A program made the translations under genes and the position numbers. Below the pieces are notes generated by a model. The model was not told the origin of the DNA. It made no database searches and saw nothing but the letters and a program-made list of their open reading frames with translations. From assembly GCA_035303945.1 (NCBI GenBank), contig DATGQZ010000032.1, positions 41,759 to 105,758 of the forward strand: a DNA stretch of 64,000 bases, given 5' to 3'. This document shows, piece by piece, positions 1-8,361 of the stretch (within the stretch, counting starts at the first letter, position 1; every line of letters starts with the position of its first letter). Source of the stretch: DATGMS01 sp035303945 (GTDB taxonomy: Bacteria; Bacteroidota; Bacteroidia; Cytophagales; Cyclobacteriaceae).

Positions 1-142
1 CTGAAAAGCCGTTCATCAGCCTTAGGAGAATCTTCTTGCTTGCAAGTCTCCGCTCTTCCGTTTATCTGCTATTGCAGTACTGTACAGGATGGAAATTCTA
101 AAGTTTATGGCTTATCTTGCTCCCTATAAATAGATAGAATGT

Positions 143-865
143 ATGCGCGTCGGATTATTTGTACCCTGTTATGTAGACCAATTTTACCCCTCTGCAGCCA
201 TTGCAACCATGGAGCTTCTGGAAAAACAAGGAGTGGAGGTGGTATATCCTCTAAAGCAAACCTGTTGTGGTCAACCCATGGCCAATTCCGGATATGAACA
301 TTATGGACAGGGGACAACCGAACTTTTTTTAAATAACTTTGGGGATTTTGAATACATTGTCGCTCCTTCCGGCAGCTGTACCCTCCATGTGAAGGATCAT
401 GTTCTTCCCAAGGGTGCATTTAAACCGCAGATATACGAGCTATGTGAATTTCTAACGGACATTTTAAAGGTGGAGGATCTTGACGCGTCCTTCCCCTACA
501 AAGTGGGTATCCACGCCAGTTGTCATGGCTTGAGGGGACTCGGATTAGCCAAACCTTCCGAAATTATGGCTCCTGAATTCGATAAACCTAAAAGCTTACT
601 GGAAAAGGTACGCGAAATAGATCTTGTTACATTGAGCAGAAAGGATGAATGCTGCGGCTTCGGGGGCACCTTTGCTGTTTTTGAAGAAGCCGTGTCGGTT
701 AGAATGGGCAAAGACCGCATTATCGACCATGAAAAACAGGGAGTAGAAGTAATTACTGGAGCGGATATGTCTTGCCTCATGCACCTAGAAGGCATATTGA
801 AAAGGCAAAAAAGCCATATCAAGATTAAACATATTGCCGAAATATTAAATGGTAACCCGCTTTAG
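143..865 (+). CDS. lutA: Lactate utilization protein A, (Fe-S)-binding subunit
   Basis: LutA/YkgE-type cysteine-rich protein of the LutABC complex, which oxidises L-lactate to pyruvate on the cytoplasmic side without a flavin lactate dehydrogenase. The 240 residues match the family length. Two CCG modules that ligate Fe-S clusters are visible: CCGQP at residues 41-45 and CCGFGG at 170-175, with a HASCHGL stretch at 124-130 between them. The start is the first in-frame ATG after an upstream stop-rich leader. It is followed 82 bases later by lutB and then lutC, the usual order. No lactate permease or LutR-type regulator lies next to it in the window, so regulation cannot be read here. Confidence 0.92.
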   Translation: MRVGLFVPCYVDQFYPSAAIATMELLEKQGVEVVYPLKQTCCGQPMANSGYEHYGQGTTELFLNNFGDFEYIVAPSGSCTLHVKDHVLPKGAFKPQIYELCEFLTDILKVEDLDASFPYKVGIHASCHGLRGLGLAKPSEIMAPEFDKPKSLLEKVREIDLVTLSRKDECCGFGGTFAVFEEAVSVRMGKDRIIDHEKQGVEVITGADMSCLMHLEGILKRQKSHIKIKHIAEILNGNPL

Positions 866-947
866 TACGGAGATTGTAGACGTAAGTGACCCGGAACCCA
901 GTAACAATTAACCTTTAACTAGATCACCAGTAACTAATAACCAAACA

Positions 948-2327
948 ATGAAGATACATACCAGCCATGCCAAGGCAGCGGAAGAATTTGTGAAGGATGA
1001 AGAAAGAACCCATTGGCATGACGAGACGCTCTGGCACGTACGGGAAAAGCGTGACCTTGCTGCCCACAAGCTGCCTGAGTGGGAGATCCTAAGAGATAAT
1101 GCTTCCCGGATCAAAGACTATGTCCTCTCCCATCTGGATGAGCTGCTTATACAATTTGAAAAAAAGGCACTCGCTAATGGTGTTGAGGTACTTTGGGCTA
1201 GAGATGGAAAGGAACATAACGAACATGTATTTCGCATCCTTCAGGAAAATAATATCCAACATATTGTAAAAAGTAAATCAATACTCACCGAGGAATGTGG
1301 TCTAAATCATTTTTTGGAAGACAAGGGCTACGATGTGGTGGATACCGACTTGGGAGAACGAATAATCCAGTTTGTCAAACAGCCGCCCAGCCATATTGTG
1401 ATGCCGGCTATCCATCTCAAAAAGCAAGACATTGGTAATATCTTTCATCAGCATATCGGGACGAAGGAAGGGGCTGACGATCCCAAATACCTGGCCGAAG
1501 CCGCTAGAAATCACTTAAGGGATAAATTTATCAAAGCAGATGCCGCCATTACGGGGGTAAATTTTGGAATTGCCGAAACGGGAGGTTTTGTAGTGTGTAC
1601 CAATGAAGGCAATGCGGATATGGGGACCCATCTGGCAGATATCCATATAGCCTGTATGGGCATAGAAAAACTTATCCCCCGGGCAGCCGATTTGGGCGTT
1701 TTTCTCCGTCTATTGGCCCGTAGTGCCACCGGCCAAAGCATCACCACCTATTCCTCACACTTCCACCGGCCGATGCCAGGTAGGAAGATGTACATCATCC
1801 TGGTGGACAACAAACGAACAGAGCAGTTGGGTCGGGAGGATTTTAGGAATTCCCTGAAATGCATCCGTTGCGGGGCCTGTATGAATACCTGCCCGATCTA
1901 CCGCAGAAGTGGAGGCTATAGCTATCAGTCCACCGTACCCGGACCTATCGGCTCCATTCTTTCTCCTGGGTTAGATTTGAACAAGCACAGCTCCCTGCCC
2001 TTTGCTTCCACGCTTTGCGGCTCATGTACCAACGTATGCCCGGTAAAAATCAATATCCATGAACAACTGTATAAGTGGCGACAGGTTATTGCCAAACAAG
2101 GCCCTCCGGATAGAACAAAAAAAATGGCGATGAAAATTGCTGGAGCCACTTTGAGCAAGCCCTCCTTGTATGACTTCTTCGGGAGTATGGCGCGTAAAGC
2201 TTTAATGGTCACGCCCGACAGCTTGGTATATAGCAGCCTTAATGTTTGGGGTAAACAGCGGGACCTTCCGGATCCCCCAAAGGAAAGTTTTAAAGCGTGG
2301 TATAAGAAAAACAGATTAAAAAAATGA
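948..2327 (+). CDS. lutB: Lactate utilization protein B, iron-sulfur subunit
   Basis: LutB, the ferredoxin-like subunit of the LutABC L-lactate oxidation complex. An N-terminal LUD domain covers about residues 60-300. It is followed by two four-cysteine clusters typical of 4Fe-4S ferredoxin folds: Cys305, 308, 311 and 315 (CIRCGACMNTC), then Cys357, 360 and 364 (CGSCTNVCP). The C-terminal 90 residues are the usual LutB extension. The length of 459 residues is normal. Its stop overlaps the lutC start by 4 bases (ATGA), so translation of the two is probably coupled. Confidence 0.93.
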   Translation: MKIHTSHAKAAEEFVKDEERTHWHDETLWHVREKRDLAAHKLPEWEILRDNASRIKDYVLSHLDELLIQFEKKALANGVEVLWARDGKEHNEHVFRILQENNIQHIVKSKSILTEECGLNHFLEDKGYDVVDTDLGERIIQFVKQPPSHIVMPAIHLKKQDIGNIFHQHIGTKEGADDPKYLAEAARNHLRDKFIKADAAITGVNFGIAETGGFVVCTNEGNADMGTHLADIHIACMGIEKLIPRAADLGVFLRLLARSATGQSITTYSSHFHRPMPGRKMYIILVDNKRTEQLGREDFRNSLKCIRCGACMNTCPIYRRSGGYSYQSTVPGPIGSILSPGLDLNKHSSLPFASTLCGSCTNVCPVKINIHEQLYKWRQVIAKQGPPDRTKKMAMKIAGATLSKPSLYDFFGSMARKALMVTPDSLVYSSLNVWGKQRDLPDPPKESFKAWYKKNRLKK

Positions 2328-2899
2328 ACAGTAGACAAGCCATTCTGGACGCCATCGCACGCAATAAACCGCAGGCCACTGATTTGCCGGTGTTACTGTC
2401 ATTTTCTGATGACGAAGATCTGGTGTCGAAATATACCCAATCCGTAACGCTCAACGGCGGCACAGCAATAGAAGTGGAATCGCTTAGCGATATCCATACT
2501 TACATTGAGGAAAACTTTCTGGACGGACTTCAAGTTGTTTCGCTCATTGATGAAATTCCGGGATCCATTGCCCTATCTTCCATTTCTGATCCCCATGAGT
2601 TGGAAAGTGTCGAACTTGCGGTAGTAAAGGGAGAATTTGGTGCAGTGGAAAATGCGGCTATATGGGTGTCGGACAAAAATCTGACTCACCGCGTACTTCC
2701 TTTTATTGCCCAACACCTCATCATCGTACTCGAGAAGACCAATTTGGTACCGAATATGCACGAAGCCTACAGGAAGATCAACGTCTCAGAAACTGGTTAT
2801 GGGGTGTTTATCGCAGGACCATCTAAAACCGCAGATATAGAACAGTCATTGGTGATTGGGGCCCATGGCGCAAGAAGTCTTACAGTGTTTTTGATCTAG
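2324..2899 (+). CDS. lutC: Lactate utilization protein C (LUD domain)
   Basis: LutC, the small LUD-domain subunit of the LutABC complex, 191 residues, a single domain. The C-terminal part carries the conserved LUD pattern: an AENAAIWV-like strand near residue 108, then a TGYGVFIAGPSKTADIEQ stretch near 152-169 and a terminal GAHGARSL motif. The ATG sits inside the last codons of lutB. Downstream it converges, five bases past its stop, with an esterase on the other strand. I see no clear terminator hairpin in that gap. Confidence 0.9.
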   Translation: MNSRQAILDAIARNKPQATDLPVLLSFSDDEDLVSKYTQSVTLNGGTAIEVESLSDIHTYIEENFLDGLQVVSLIDEIPGSIALSSISDPHELESVELAVVKGEFGAVENAAIWVSDKNLTHRVLPFIAQHLIIVLEKTNLVPNMHEAYRKINVSETGYGVFIAGPSKTADIEQSLVIGAHGARSLTVFLI

Positions 2900-2904
2900 C
2901 TCCC

Positions 2905-3810
2905 TTAACGGCCAAAATTATCCTGAATCCACTGATGGCTCAATATGATCCATGTCGCCGCATTGCCGTGCATCTCTTTGTTGCCCATGCCATAGCCATG
3001 GCCGCCTTTTTCGAAGAAATGTGCTTCCACTTGGACCCCAGCTTCATTTAATGCTTTGGCATATCGCATAGCGTTCTCCACAGGCACAGCTTTATCGTCC
3101 CATGAATGGGCGAGAAAAGCAGGAGGCGTATGCTGATTTACTTGCTTTTCATTGGAAAAAAAATCCTCCCATTCGGTGCCCAGCTTCTCACCAAGCAAAT
3201 TCTTTCTTGAACCTTGATGCGTAATAGCTGGATCCATGCTGATCACGGGATAGATTAGTATGCTGAAATCTGGGCGGGAAGATACTTTACCCTCATTGGC
3301 CTCTCCATGTACGGAGACAGATGATGCCAAGTGACCCCCGGCGGAAAAGCCCAAGACCCCTACCTTGGCAGGGTCGATATTCCAATCCCCGGCATTCTCC
3401 CGCAACTTCTTTAGTCCTTCCTTGGCGTCAGTTAGTGGCACCTCCCAACTGTTATCGACCAGTTCCTCTTGCGGTAAGCGGTATTTCAGGACCGCCGCCA
3501 CATAGCCTTGTTCGCTATACCACTTGGCAATGTCGTGCCCTTCATGCTGAATCGCTAGCAAGCCATATCCTCCACCTGGGCATATCATAATGGCCATTTG
3601 GTTGGCCTTCTCCTTTTCGGGATGATATATAATAAGTTGAGGAATTGCCACTTGGGTCACCCTTCCACCCTCGCCCAATTGATCTTGTTCAAGCTGCTTT
3701 CGGGTATGGGCTGCTGCACCATCGTACAGCGGAAGTGTTTGCACCTGGGCCGATAAAGAATGGGAAATCGCTATCATGAGGACTGAGAAAAAGGATTTGA
3801 AAAACTGCAT
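2905..3810 (-). CDS. Secreted alpha/beta hydrolase, acetyl-esterase-like
   Basis: Exported serine esterase of the alpha/beta hydrolase fold, related to the BD-FAE/acetylxylan-esterase-like group that removes acyl groups from plant or algal glycans. The chosen start gives MQFFKSFFSVLMIAISHSLSAQ, a good signal peptide; an upstream in-frame start would bury it. Visible are the oxyanion stretch CPGGGYG, the nucleophile elbow GFSAGG, an Asp in a WDDKAVP turn and the C-terminal GGHGYG histidine, a full Ser-Asp-His triad. Mature length is about 280 residues. It is divergent from a Gfo/Idh/MocA oxidoreductase, so both may serve one sugar pathway, but the substrate cannot be read from sequence. Confidence 0.8.
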   Translation of the reverse strand: MQFFKSFFSVLMIAISHSLSAQVQTLPLYDGAAAHTRKQLEQDQLGEGGRVTQVAIPQLIIYHPEKEKANQMAIMICPGGGYGLLAIQHEGHDIAKWYSEQGYVAAVLKYRLPQEELVDNSWEVPLTDAKEGLKKLRENAGDWNIDPAKVGVLGFSAGGHLASSVSVHGEANEGKVSSRPDFSILIYPVISMDPAITHQGSRKNLLGEKLGTEWEDFFSNEKQVNQHTPPAFLAHSWDDKAVPVENAMRYAKALNEAGVQVEAHFFEKGGHGYGMGNKEMHGNAATWIILSHQWIQDNFGR

Positions 3811-3908
3811 AACTTCAAGATCTGTGCTTAAACATCCATGAAATATAACTCCTTTTGGAAAAATACAGCCAATTTTGATCAGCAATTAGTTATCTTTTGG
3901 AATAAATC

Positions 3909-3916
3909 TATTTTTG
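3909..3916 (+). promoter_or_regulatory. Bacteroidota -7 promoter box for the oxidoreductase at 3947
   Basis: TATTTTTG matches the Bacteroidota -7 consensus TAnnTTTG exactly and lies 30 bases before the chosen ATG. The -33 element is weak: only a TTAG-like stretch sits at the right distance. It supports transcription starting near 3922 and therefore the start codon at 3947. Confidence 0.5.
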
Positions 3917-3946
3917 TACAATTCAACACTTACCAAAATAAACAGC

Positions 3947-5359
3947 ATGATTTCAAGACGAGAATTTCTAGCGTCTACCGCGCTCTCTACTGCTGGTCTG
4001 GCACTAAGTCCCATGACATCAGCGGCGAGTTACTCCCGAATCCCAGGAGCCAATCAAAAAACGAATATTGCCTGCGTGGGTATAGGTAACCGCGGACAAC
4101 AAATCATAGAAGATTTTGAAAAGACGGGCTTGGTAAATGTGGTGGCCCTATGTGATGTAGACATGGGGGCGCCTCAGACTACCAAAATTATGGAGACCTA
4201 CCCCAAAGCAAAACGGTATCAGGATTTCCGGGAGCTGCTGGATAAATCCGGGAGCGACTTTGATGCGGTCACCATAGCTACACCCGATTTCTCGCATTTC
4301 CCAATTGCAATGGCATGTATGCAGGCTGGAAAACATGTTTATGTAGAAAAGCCCCTCTCGCGCACCTTTAATGAAGCGGAGCTATTGATGCAGATGGCGT
4401 TGAAAAATCCCAATTTGGTGACCCAAGTGGGAAATCAAGGGCATTCAGAAGCCAATTACTTCCAGACTAAAGCTTGGGTGGAAGCCGGGATTATCAAGGA
4501 CGTCACAGCCATCACTGCCCATATGAACAGTCCCAGAAGGTGGCATAAGCTTGATCCCAATATGAAGACCTGGCCTGAAAAGCAGCCAATTCCCTCCACC
4601 ATGGATTGGGATACTTGGCTCACCACCGCCATGCCTAAAGATTACAATGAGCTTTATCACAATGGAGAATGGCGCTGCTGGTATGACTTCGGTATGGGGG
4701 CACTTGGCGACTGGGGCGCTCATCTTATCGATACTGCCCACGAATTTTTGGAGCTGGGATTGCCCTACGAGGTCAATCCGACTTATCTGGAGGGACACAA
4801 CGACTTCTTCTTTCCGATGTCCTCCACCCTTCTTTTCCGTTTTGGCAGCCGAAAAGGTATGCCTCCGGTAGACTTGACCTGGTATGACGGTCTTCAAAAC
4901 CTACCTCCCTTGCCGAAAGGATTTGGTACATCTGAGGCAGCAGCCAATGTACCTACGACCAACCAGGGCCAAGTGAAGCAACCTACACTCAATCCCGGCA
5001 GAATTATCTATGGTAAAGACCTCACGTTTAAAGGAGGAAGTCATGGAAGCACTTTGTCTATTATACCTGAAGAGGCAGCTAAGGACATGGCATCCAAACT
5101 TCCGGAAGTACCAAAGAGTCCCTCTAACCACTTCGCTAACTTCATTTTAGCATGTCAGGGCAAAGAAAAAACCAGAAGCCCCTTTGAAATCAACGGTATT
5201 TTGAGTCAGGTATTTTGTTTGGGGGTAATTGCGCAGCGTATGAACAAACCGCTGTATTTTGATGCGGTTACCAAGCAAATTACAAATGATAAGTTTGCGA
5301 ACACCATGCTGACCGGTGCGCCGCCACGCAAGGAGTGGGAACAGTATTATAAAGTGTAA
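3947..5359 (+). CDS. Tat-exported Gfo/Idh/MocA family oxidoreductase
   Basis: NAD(P)-dependent sugar or cyclitol oxidoreductase of the Gfo/Idh/MocA family, 470 residues, predicted to be exported folded by the Tat route. The N-terminus MISRREFLAS is a Tat-like twin-arginine signal followed by a hydrophobic stretch ending at SAAS. The Rossmann motif GIGNRGQQ starts near residue 45 and the EKPLS motif lies near 134. The C-terminal half is the larger oxidoreductase fold seen in Bacteroidota secreted members. I chose this ATG over one 33 bases upstream because it places the Arg-Arg motif at the N-terminus and follows the promoter box. The substrate is unknown; the divergent esterase suggests a glycan-derived sugar. 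Confidence 0.85.
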   Translation: MISRREFLASTALSTAGLALSPMTSAASYSRIPGANQKTNIACVGIGNRGQQIIEDFEKTGLVNVVALCDVDMGAPQTTKIMETYPKAKRYQDFRELLDKSGSDFDAVTIATPDFSHFPIAMACMQAGKHVYVEKPLSRTFNEAELLMQMALKNPNLVTQVGNQGHSEANYFQTKAWVEAGIIKDVTAITAHMNSPRRWHKLDPNMKTWPEKQPIPSTMDWDTWLTTAMPKDYNELYHNGEWRCWYDFGMGALGDWGAHLIDTAHEFLELGLPYEVNPTYLEGHNDFFFPMSSTLLFRFGSRKGMPPVDLTWYDGLQNLPPLPKGFGTSEAAANVPTTNQGQVKQPTLNPGRIIYGKDLTFKGGSHGSTLSIIPEEAAKDMASKLPEVPKSPSNHFANFILACQGKEKTRSPFEINGILSQVFCLGVIAQRMNKPLYFDAVTKQITNDKFANTMLTGAPPRKEWEQYYKV

Positions 5360-5372
5360 ACCCACTTTAATC

Positions 5373-5407
5373 AAAAAAAAGGGATCGCGCGGTCGATCCC
5401 TTTTTTT
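5373..5407. terminator. Bidirectional intrinsic terminator
   Basis: Inverted repeat GGGATCG / CGATCCC with a six-base loop, flanked by eight A on the left and seven T on the right. It lies between the oxidoreductase (plus) and the small membrane protein (minus) and can stop transcription from both sides. Confidence 0.85.
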
Positions 5408-5418
5408 ATAGACGATTT

Positions 5419-5595
5419 TTAAGCCTTTTCTTTTTTGTTCATCCAGGAGGGGGCCGTTACAAACCAACCTATGGTTCCGACAAGCATCAAAGTCTTGTTC
5501 ATTTCCAATGTCATGAACCCGGCAAATACCAAAAAAGAAGGGACAAGTGTAATGATAAGGCAGATGATAGAAACTATAACCAAAATATTTTTCAT
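5419..5595 (-). CDS. Small two-helix membrane protein, unknown
   Basis: A 58-residue protein with two hydrophobic helices: residues about 2-27 (ILVIVSIICLIITLVPSFLV) and 35-49, ending in a lysine-rich tail. I do not recognise the family. Its ATG lies two bases after the stop of the NCS1 permease (TGAGCATG), so it is almost certainly translated with it. It may be an accessory subunit or stabiliser of that permease; this is inference from context only. The terminator at 5373-5407 closes the operon. Confidence 0.6.
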   Translation of the reverse strand: MKNILVIVSIICLIITLVPSFLVFAGFMTLEMNKTLMLVGTIGWFVTAPSWMNKKEKA

Positions 5596-5597
5596 GC

Positions 5598-7043
5598 TCA
5601 ACTCTTTAAGTCACTTACCAAATTATCTTTAACTAAGCGAGAGGTGATTTTTAAATCTTGCTTTTGAAGGATTTTGTTACAAACCAGATACACCAGCACC
5701 GCGATAAACCATCCTGGCAAGCCTAAGAAAAAGATTTCTACTCCTGCCGCCAGGTTTAAGCTCAGGCATAACACCAAAGTAATCACCCAGGTAATTCCGA
5801 CCGACCAATTAAAAGATGTATCGGTCAAAGCTGCATAATTTCTTTTTAGTCCAATCCTCTCCAATACATAAACATCAATAAAAATGACTGCTCCTACAGG
5901 CATAAGGATCAAGCCATACAGTGCCACAAATTCTAAAAGCCTCATCACAAGAGCGGGAAAACAGGCAGCAATGGTGGTGAATAAGCCTACCAACAAAGTG
6001 ACTTTCCACGTCTTCCACTGGGGATTAATGGACTGTATAGCAAGACCGGCACGGTATAAGGTGGGATTAGCAGTAGTCAATCCGGCAATGAAAACACAGG
6101 CCGCCCCAGCAATTCCCGCAGCACCATAAGCTATGGGTCCCGGTGAAAAACTGCTGCTATCAGCAGCGCTCATCAGAAAGAGGGAGTAAAGAATACCAGA
6201 TGCTATCCAAGCGATGTAGTGCCCTAGAAATACACCGGAAATAGAGGAAAATCCGTACTGCCACTTCTTCGCATACCTCAATAGAGAAAGATCTGCCATT
6301 CCGATATGCATCGCCATGTTGCAGAACCAGGCAAAGAACACGATATGCCAAAAAGTGAACTTACTTTGACCTTCTAGGGGTACGCCGGTCCAAATGCTGT
6401 TTTTTGCTACTTGCCAAAAATCTCCAATACTGGAAACGCCTAACTGAGGCAATACACCAATAGCTGCGGCGATAAAGACCATGATCATCCACGGCGCGGC
6501 TACATTGGAGAATTTACTTACCCGCTCGAAGCCAAACATAGCAATACCTGTGGTAATAGCACCTACAATGAAAACGGTAATAACCCAGCCCACACTGTTA
6601 GGATAAATATCAGTAAGAGATGGCATGGCCAAATCAAAGGGAATGCCTACGGCTGTCGCAGAAACCGCTATCATCGCTCCCGCCAAAAAGCAGAACAAGC
6701 CGGCATTCACCAGATTATAAACAAAGGTAAATTTCGTTCCGGCAATTTTTTCCAATTGGTAGTAAAGGGTAAGCCGTTCTTTTACAGCTATCCTTGCAGT
6801 AAGAAAAGCCCAACTTAGCACAGCCAAAATATTTCCTACCAAAAGGCCGGTAACCAGATCAAATGCGCTGGCACCATGAGCAACAAAAAGAGGTCCTATG
6901 ACAAACTCTGTGCCGGCGGTATGTTCTCCTGCGTAAGTTCCAATGAAGCTTTTCCACCCCTTAAGCTTTTGCGTAGGGATTGGCTCTCGTTCATATTCAT
7001 TGATATCATCCAGCTGTTTGCGCAGGTTCTTTTTTGTAGACAT
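5598..7043 (-). CDS. NCS1-type purine/cytosine permease family transporter
   Basis: Integral membrane transporter of 481 residues with about 12 hydrophobic helices. It has the pattern of the nucleobase:cation symporter-1 family: a hydrophilic N-terminus, then GWKSFIGTYAGEHTAGTEF, a GxxxGN segment in helix 2, and a long helix 3-4 region. NCS1 members import purines, pyrimidines, thiamine, hydantoins or related compounds with H+ or Na+. The substrate here is unknown. It lies 80 bases downstream of a GntR-type regulator on the same strand and is coupled to a tiny membrane protein, so the three genes look like one ligand-responsive uptake unit. Confidence 0.75.
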   Translation of the reverse strand: MSTKKNLRKQLDDINEYEREPIPTQKLKGWKSFIGTYAGEHTAGTEFVIGPLFVAHGASAFDLVTGLLVGNILAVLSWAFLTARIAVKERLTLYYQLEKIAGTKFTFVYNLVNAGLFCFLAGAMIAVSATAVGIPFDLAMPSLTDIYPNSVGWVITVFIVGAITTGIAMFGFERVSKFSNVAAPWMIMVFIAAAIGVLPQLGVSSIGDFWQVAKNSIWTGVPLEGQSKFTFWHIVFFAWFCNMAMHIGMADLSLLRYAKKWQYGFSSISGVFLGHYIAWIASGILYSLFLMSAADSSSFSPGPIAYGAAGIAGAACVFIAGLTTANPTLYRAGLAIQSINPQWKTWKVTLLVGLFTTIAACFPALVMRLLEFVALYGLILMPVGAVIFIDVYVLERIGLKRNYAALTDTSFNWSVGITWVITLVLCLSLNLAAGVEIFFLGLPGWFIAVLVYLVCNKILQKQDLKITSRLVKDNLVSDLKS

Positions 7044-7123
7044 AGATGGGGTAAGGTTATTTTGGTATGGGCATGAAGATAAAAAGGGCCAGATGGATCT
7101 TTATCCTGCACTTTCCTGCTTGC

Positions 7124-8173
7124 TCAGATAGATCCCCGGTCGATAAATCGGAAGACATTTTTCACAGCTTCCTTCTTGCGCTTTTTAATCATGTAAGCCG
7201 CCGTCTCGCCCATCACTTGAAAGTCCGTAGACATCACCGTAATCCCCAAAAGCTCTTTGAGCGGTGTATCGTTATAAGAAATGATTCCAATGTCCTGCCC
7301 CAATTTGTAATCAACATCCCTTACCTGCTTGATCAAATTCACGAGATCATTTTCCTCAATGACGATGTAAGCGTCTTTGGATTCGAACTCCATCTCCTGG
7401 TACACCGTATCTAGCACCTCATAGTCAAACCCAAAATCGGTGCAGAATTTTTTGAAGCCTAATAAAATTTCTTGGGGGTAAGGGTATACGACCTTGCTAG
7501 GGAAGACAAGGATTAATTTATCGTAGTGCTTTAAGCGATAGATCCCTTCCAACAGCGCATGGTAGATATCCATCTTAAAATCCTGGTAGATAGAGGCTAC
7601 TTCTTCGCCCAGCACAGGAATATAATTATCCATAATCACCAGCTTGTCTGATGGAATTTTCTTCAAATAGCCTATGACTTCTTCATTGAGATTTTGATGG
7701 GTCAGCTGCTCATCCTTAAAGTGCGGCATAACTACATAATAGTCATAGGCACCCATATTTTCGTCCAGAATGTTGAGCAGTAGCTTAGGGTCGCAGTGGT
7801 AGATATTGAGATCTACTTGGGCAAAATCTCCCAAGTTGTTGATAAAGGAATTGTATATTTTGAGCTTGTAGTTGCTCAGTTTGTTCAACAGAAAAAGGAT
7901 TTTTGCCTGAGAGTTGGAAACATTACGCGCGACATAATATCCTTTTCCTTTGACTGAAATTATAATTTTTTTCTCCTTGAGTAGGTTGTATGCTTTTTCT
8001 ACTGTGTCGCGCGAAAGGTAATACTCCTCGCTTATTTCATTGATGGAAGGAATTTTCTCTCCTACGGCCAAGGATTCATTCTCTATATCTTCAATGATGG
8101 AATTGACAATTTGTTGGTATTTTGGGATCCGTGAATTGCTGTCCAGACGGATAATCGTTTTAATCTCAATCAT
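7124..8173 (-). CDS. GntR-family regulator with periplasmic-binding-like sensor
   Basis: Transcriptional regulator of 349 residues. Residues about 13-80 form a GntR winged helix (IPKYQQIVNSIIEDIENE, then the SINEISEEYYLSRDTVEKAY helix-turn-helix, then a GKGYYV wing). The remainder, about 90-340, looks like a LacI/periplasmic-binding-protein ligand domain (alternating strands such as AKILFLL and YDYYVVMP, and a C-terminal DIGIISYNDTPLKELL). This GntR plus sugar-binding-like combination is frequent in Bacteroidota and usually controls the neighbouring transport genes. It is upstream of the NCS1 permease on the same strand, so that permease is the likely target. The ligand is unknown. Confidence 0.85.
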   Translation of the reverse strand: MIEIKTIIRLDSNSRIPKYQQIVNSIIEDIENESLAVGEKIPSINEISEEYYLSRDTVEKAYNLLKEKKIIISVKGKGYYVARNVSNSQAKILFLLNKLSNYKLKIYNSFINNLGDFAQVDLNIYHCDPKLLLNILDENMGAYDYYVVMPHFKDEQLTHQNLNEEVIGYLKKIPSDKLVIMDNYIPVLGEEVASIYQDFKMDIYHALLEGIYRLKHYDKLILVFPSKVVYPYPQEILLGFKKFCTDFGFDYEVLDTVYQEMEFESKDAYIVIEENDLVNLIKQVRDVDYKLGQDIGIISYNDTPLKELLGITVMSTDFQVMGETAAYMIKKRKKEAVKNVFRFIDRGSI

Positions 8174-8322
8174 TTTCGGGTTGTTGTAATTGAGTGGTTA
8201 AATTAAGGTATTCGACGGTTATAATCCACTTCTTTTTTATAATTAGATGAAAATGACAAAAAAGGATCTCATTACTTCATTTATTTAATGCTTTTTTACA
8301 TGCTTTTCAGAAAAAGGGAAAT

Positions 8323-8330
8323 TACATTTG
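8323..8330 (+). promoter_or_regulatory. Bacteroidota -7 promoter box for the sugar dehydrogenase
   Basis: TACATTTG fits TAnnTTTG exactly, 31 bases before the ATG at 8362. A T-rich GCTTTT sits at the -33 distance but lacks the G of the usual TTTG, so the -33 half is poor. Confidence 0.5.
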
Positions 8331-8361
8331 GAAGCCACAAATAAATTCGCACACACACCAT

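Noticed and set aside
1..132. The tail of an upstream plus-strand gene
   Set aside because: The frame stays open to 132, but composition is low in information (Ser/Cys-rich) and no family is recognisable.
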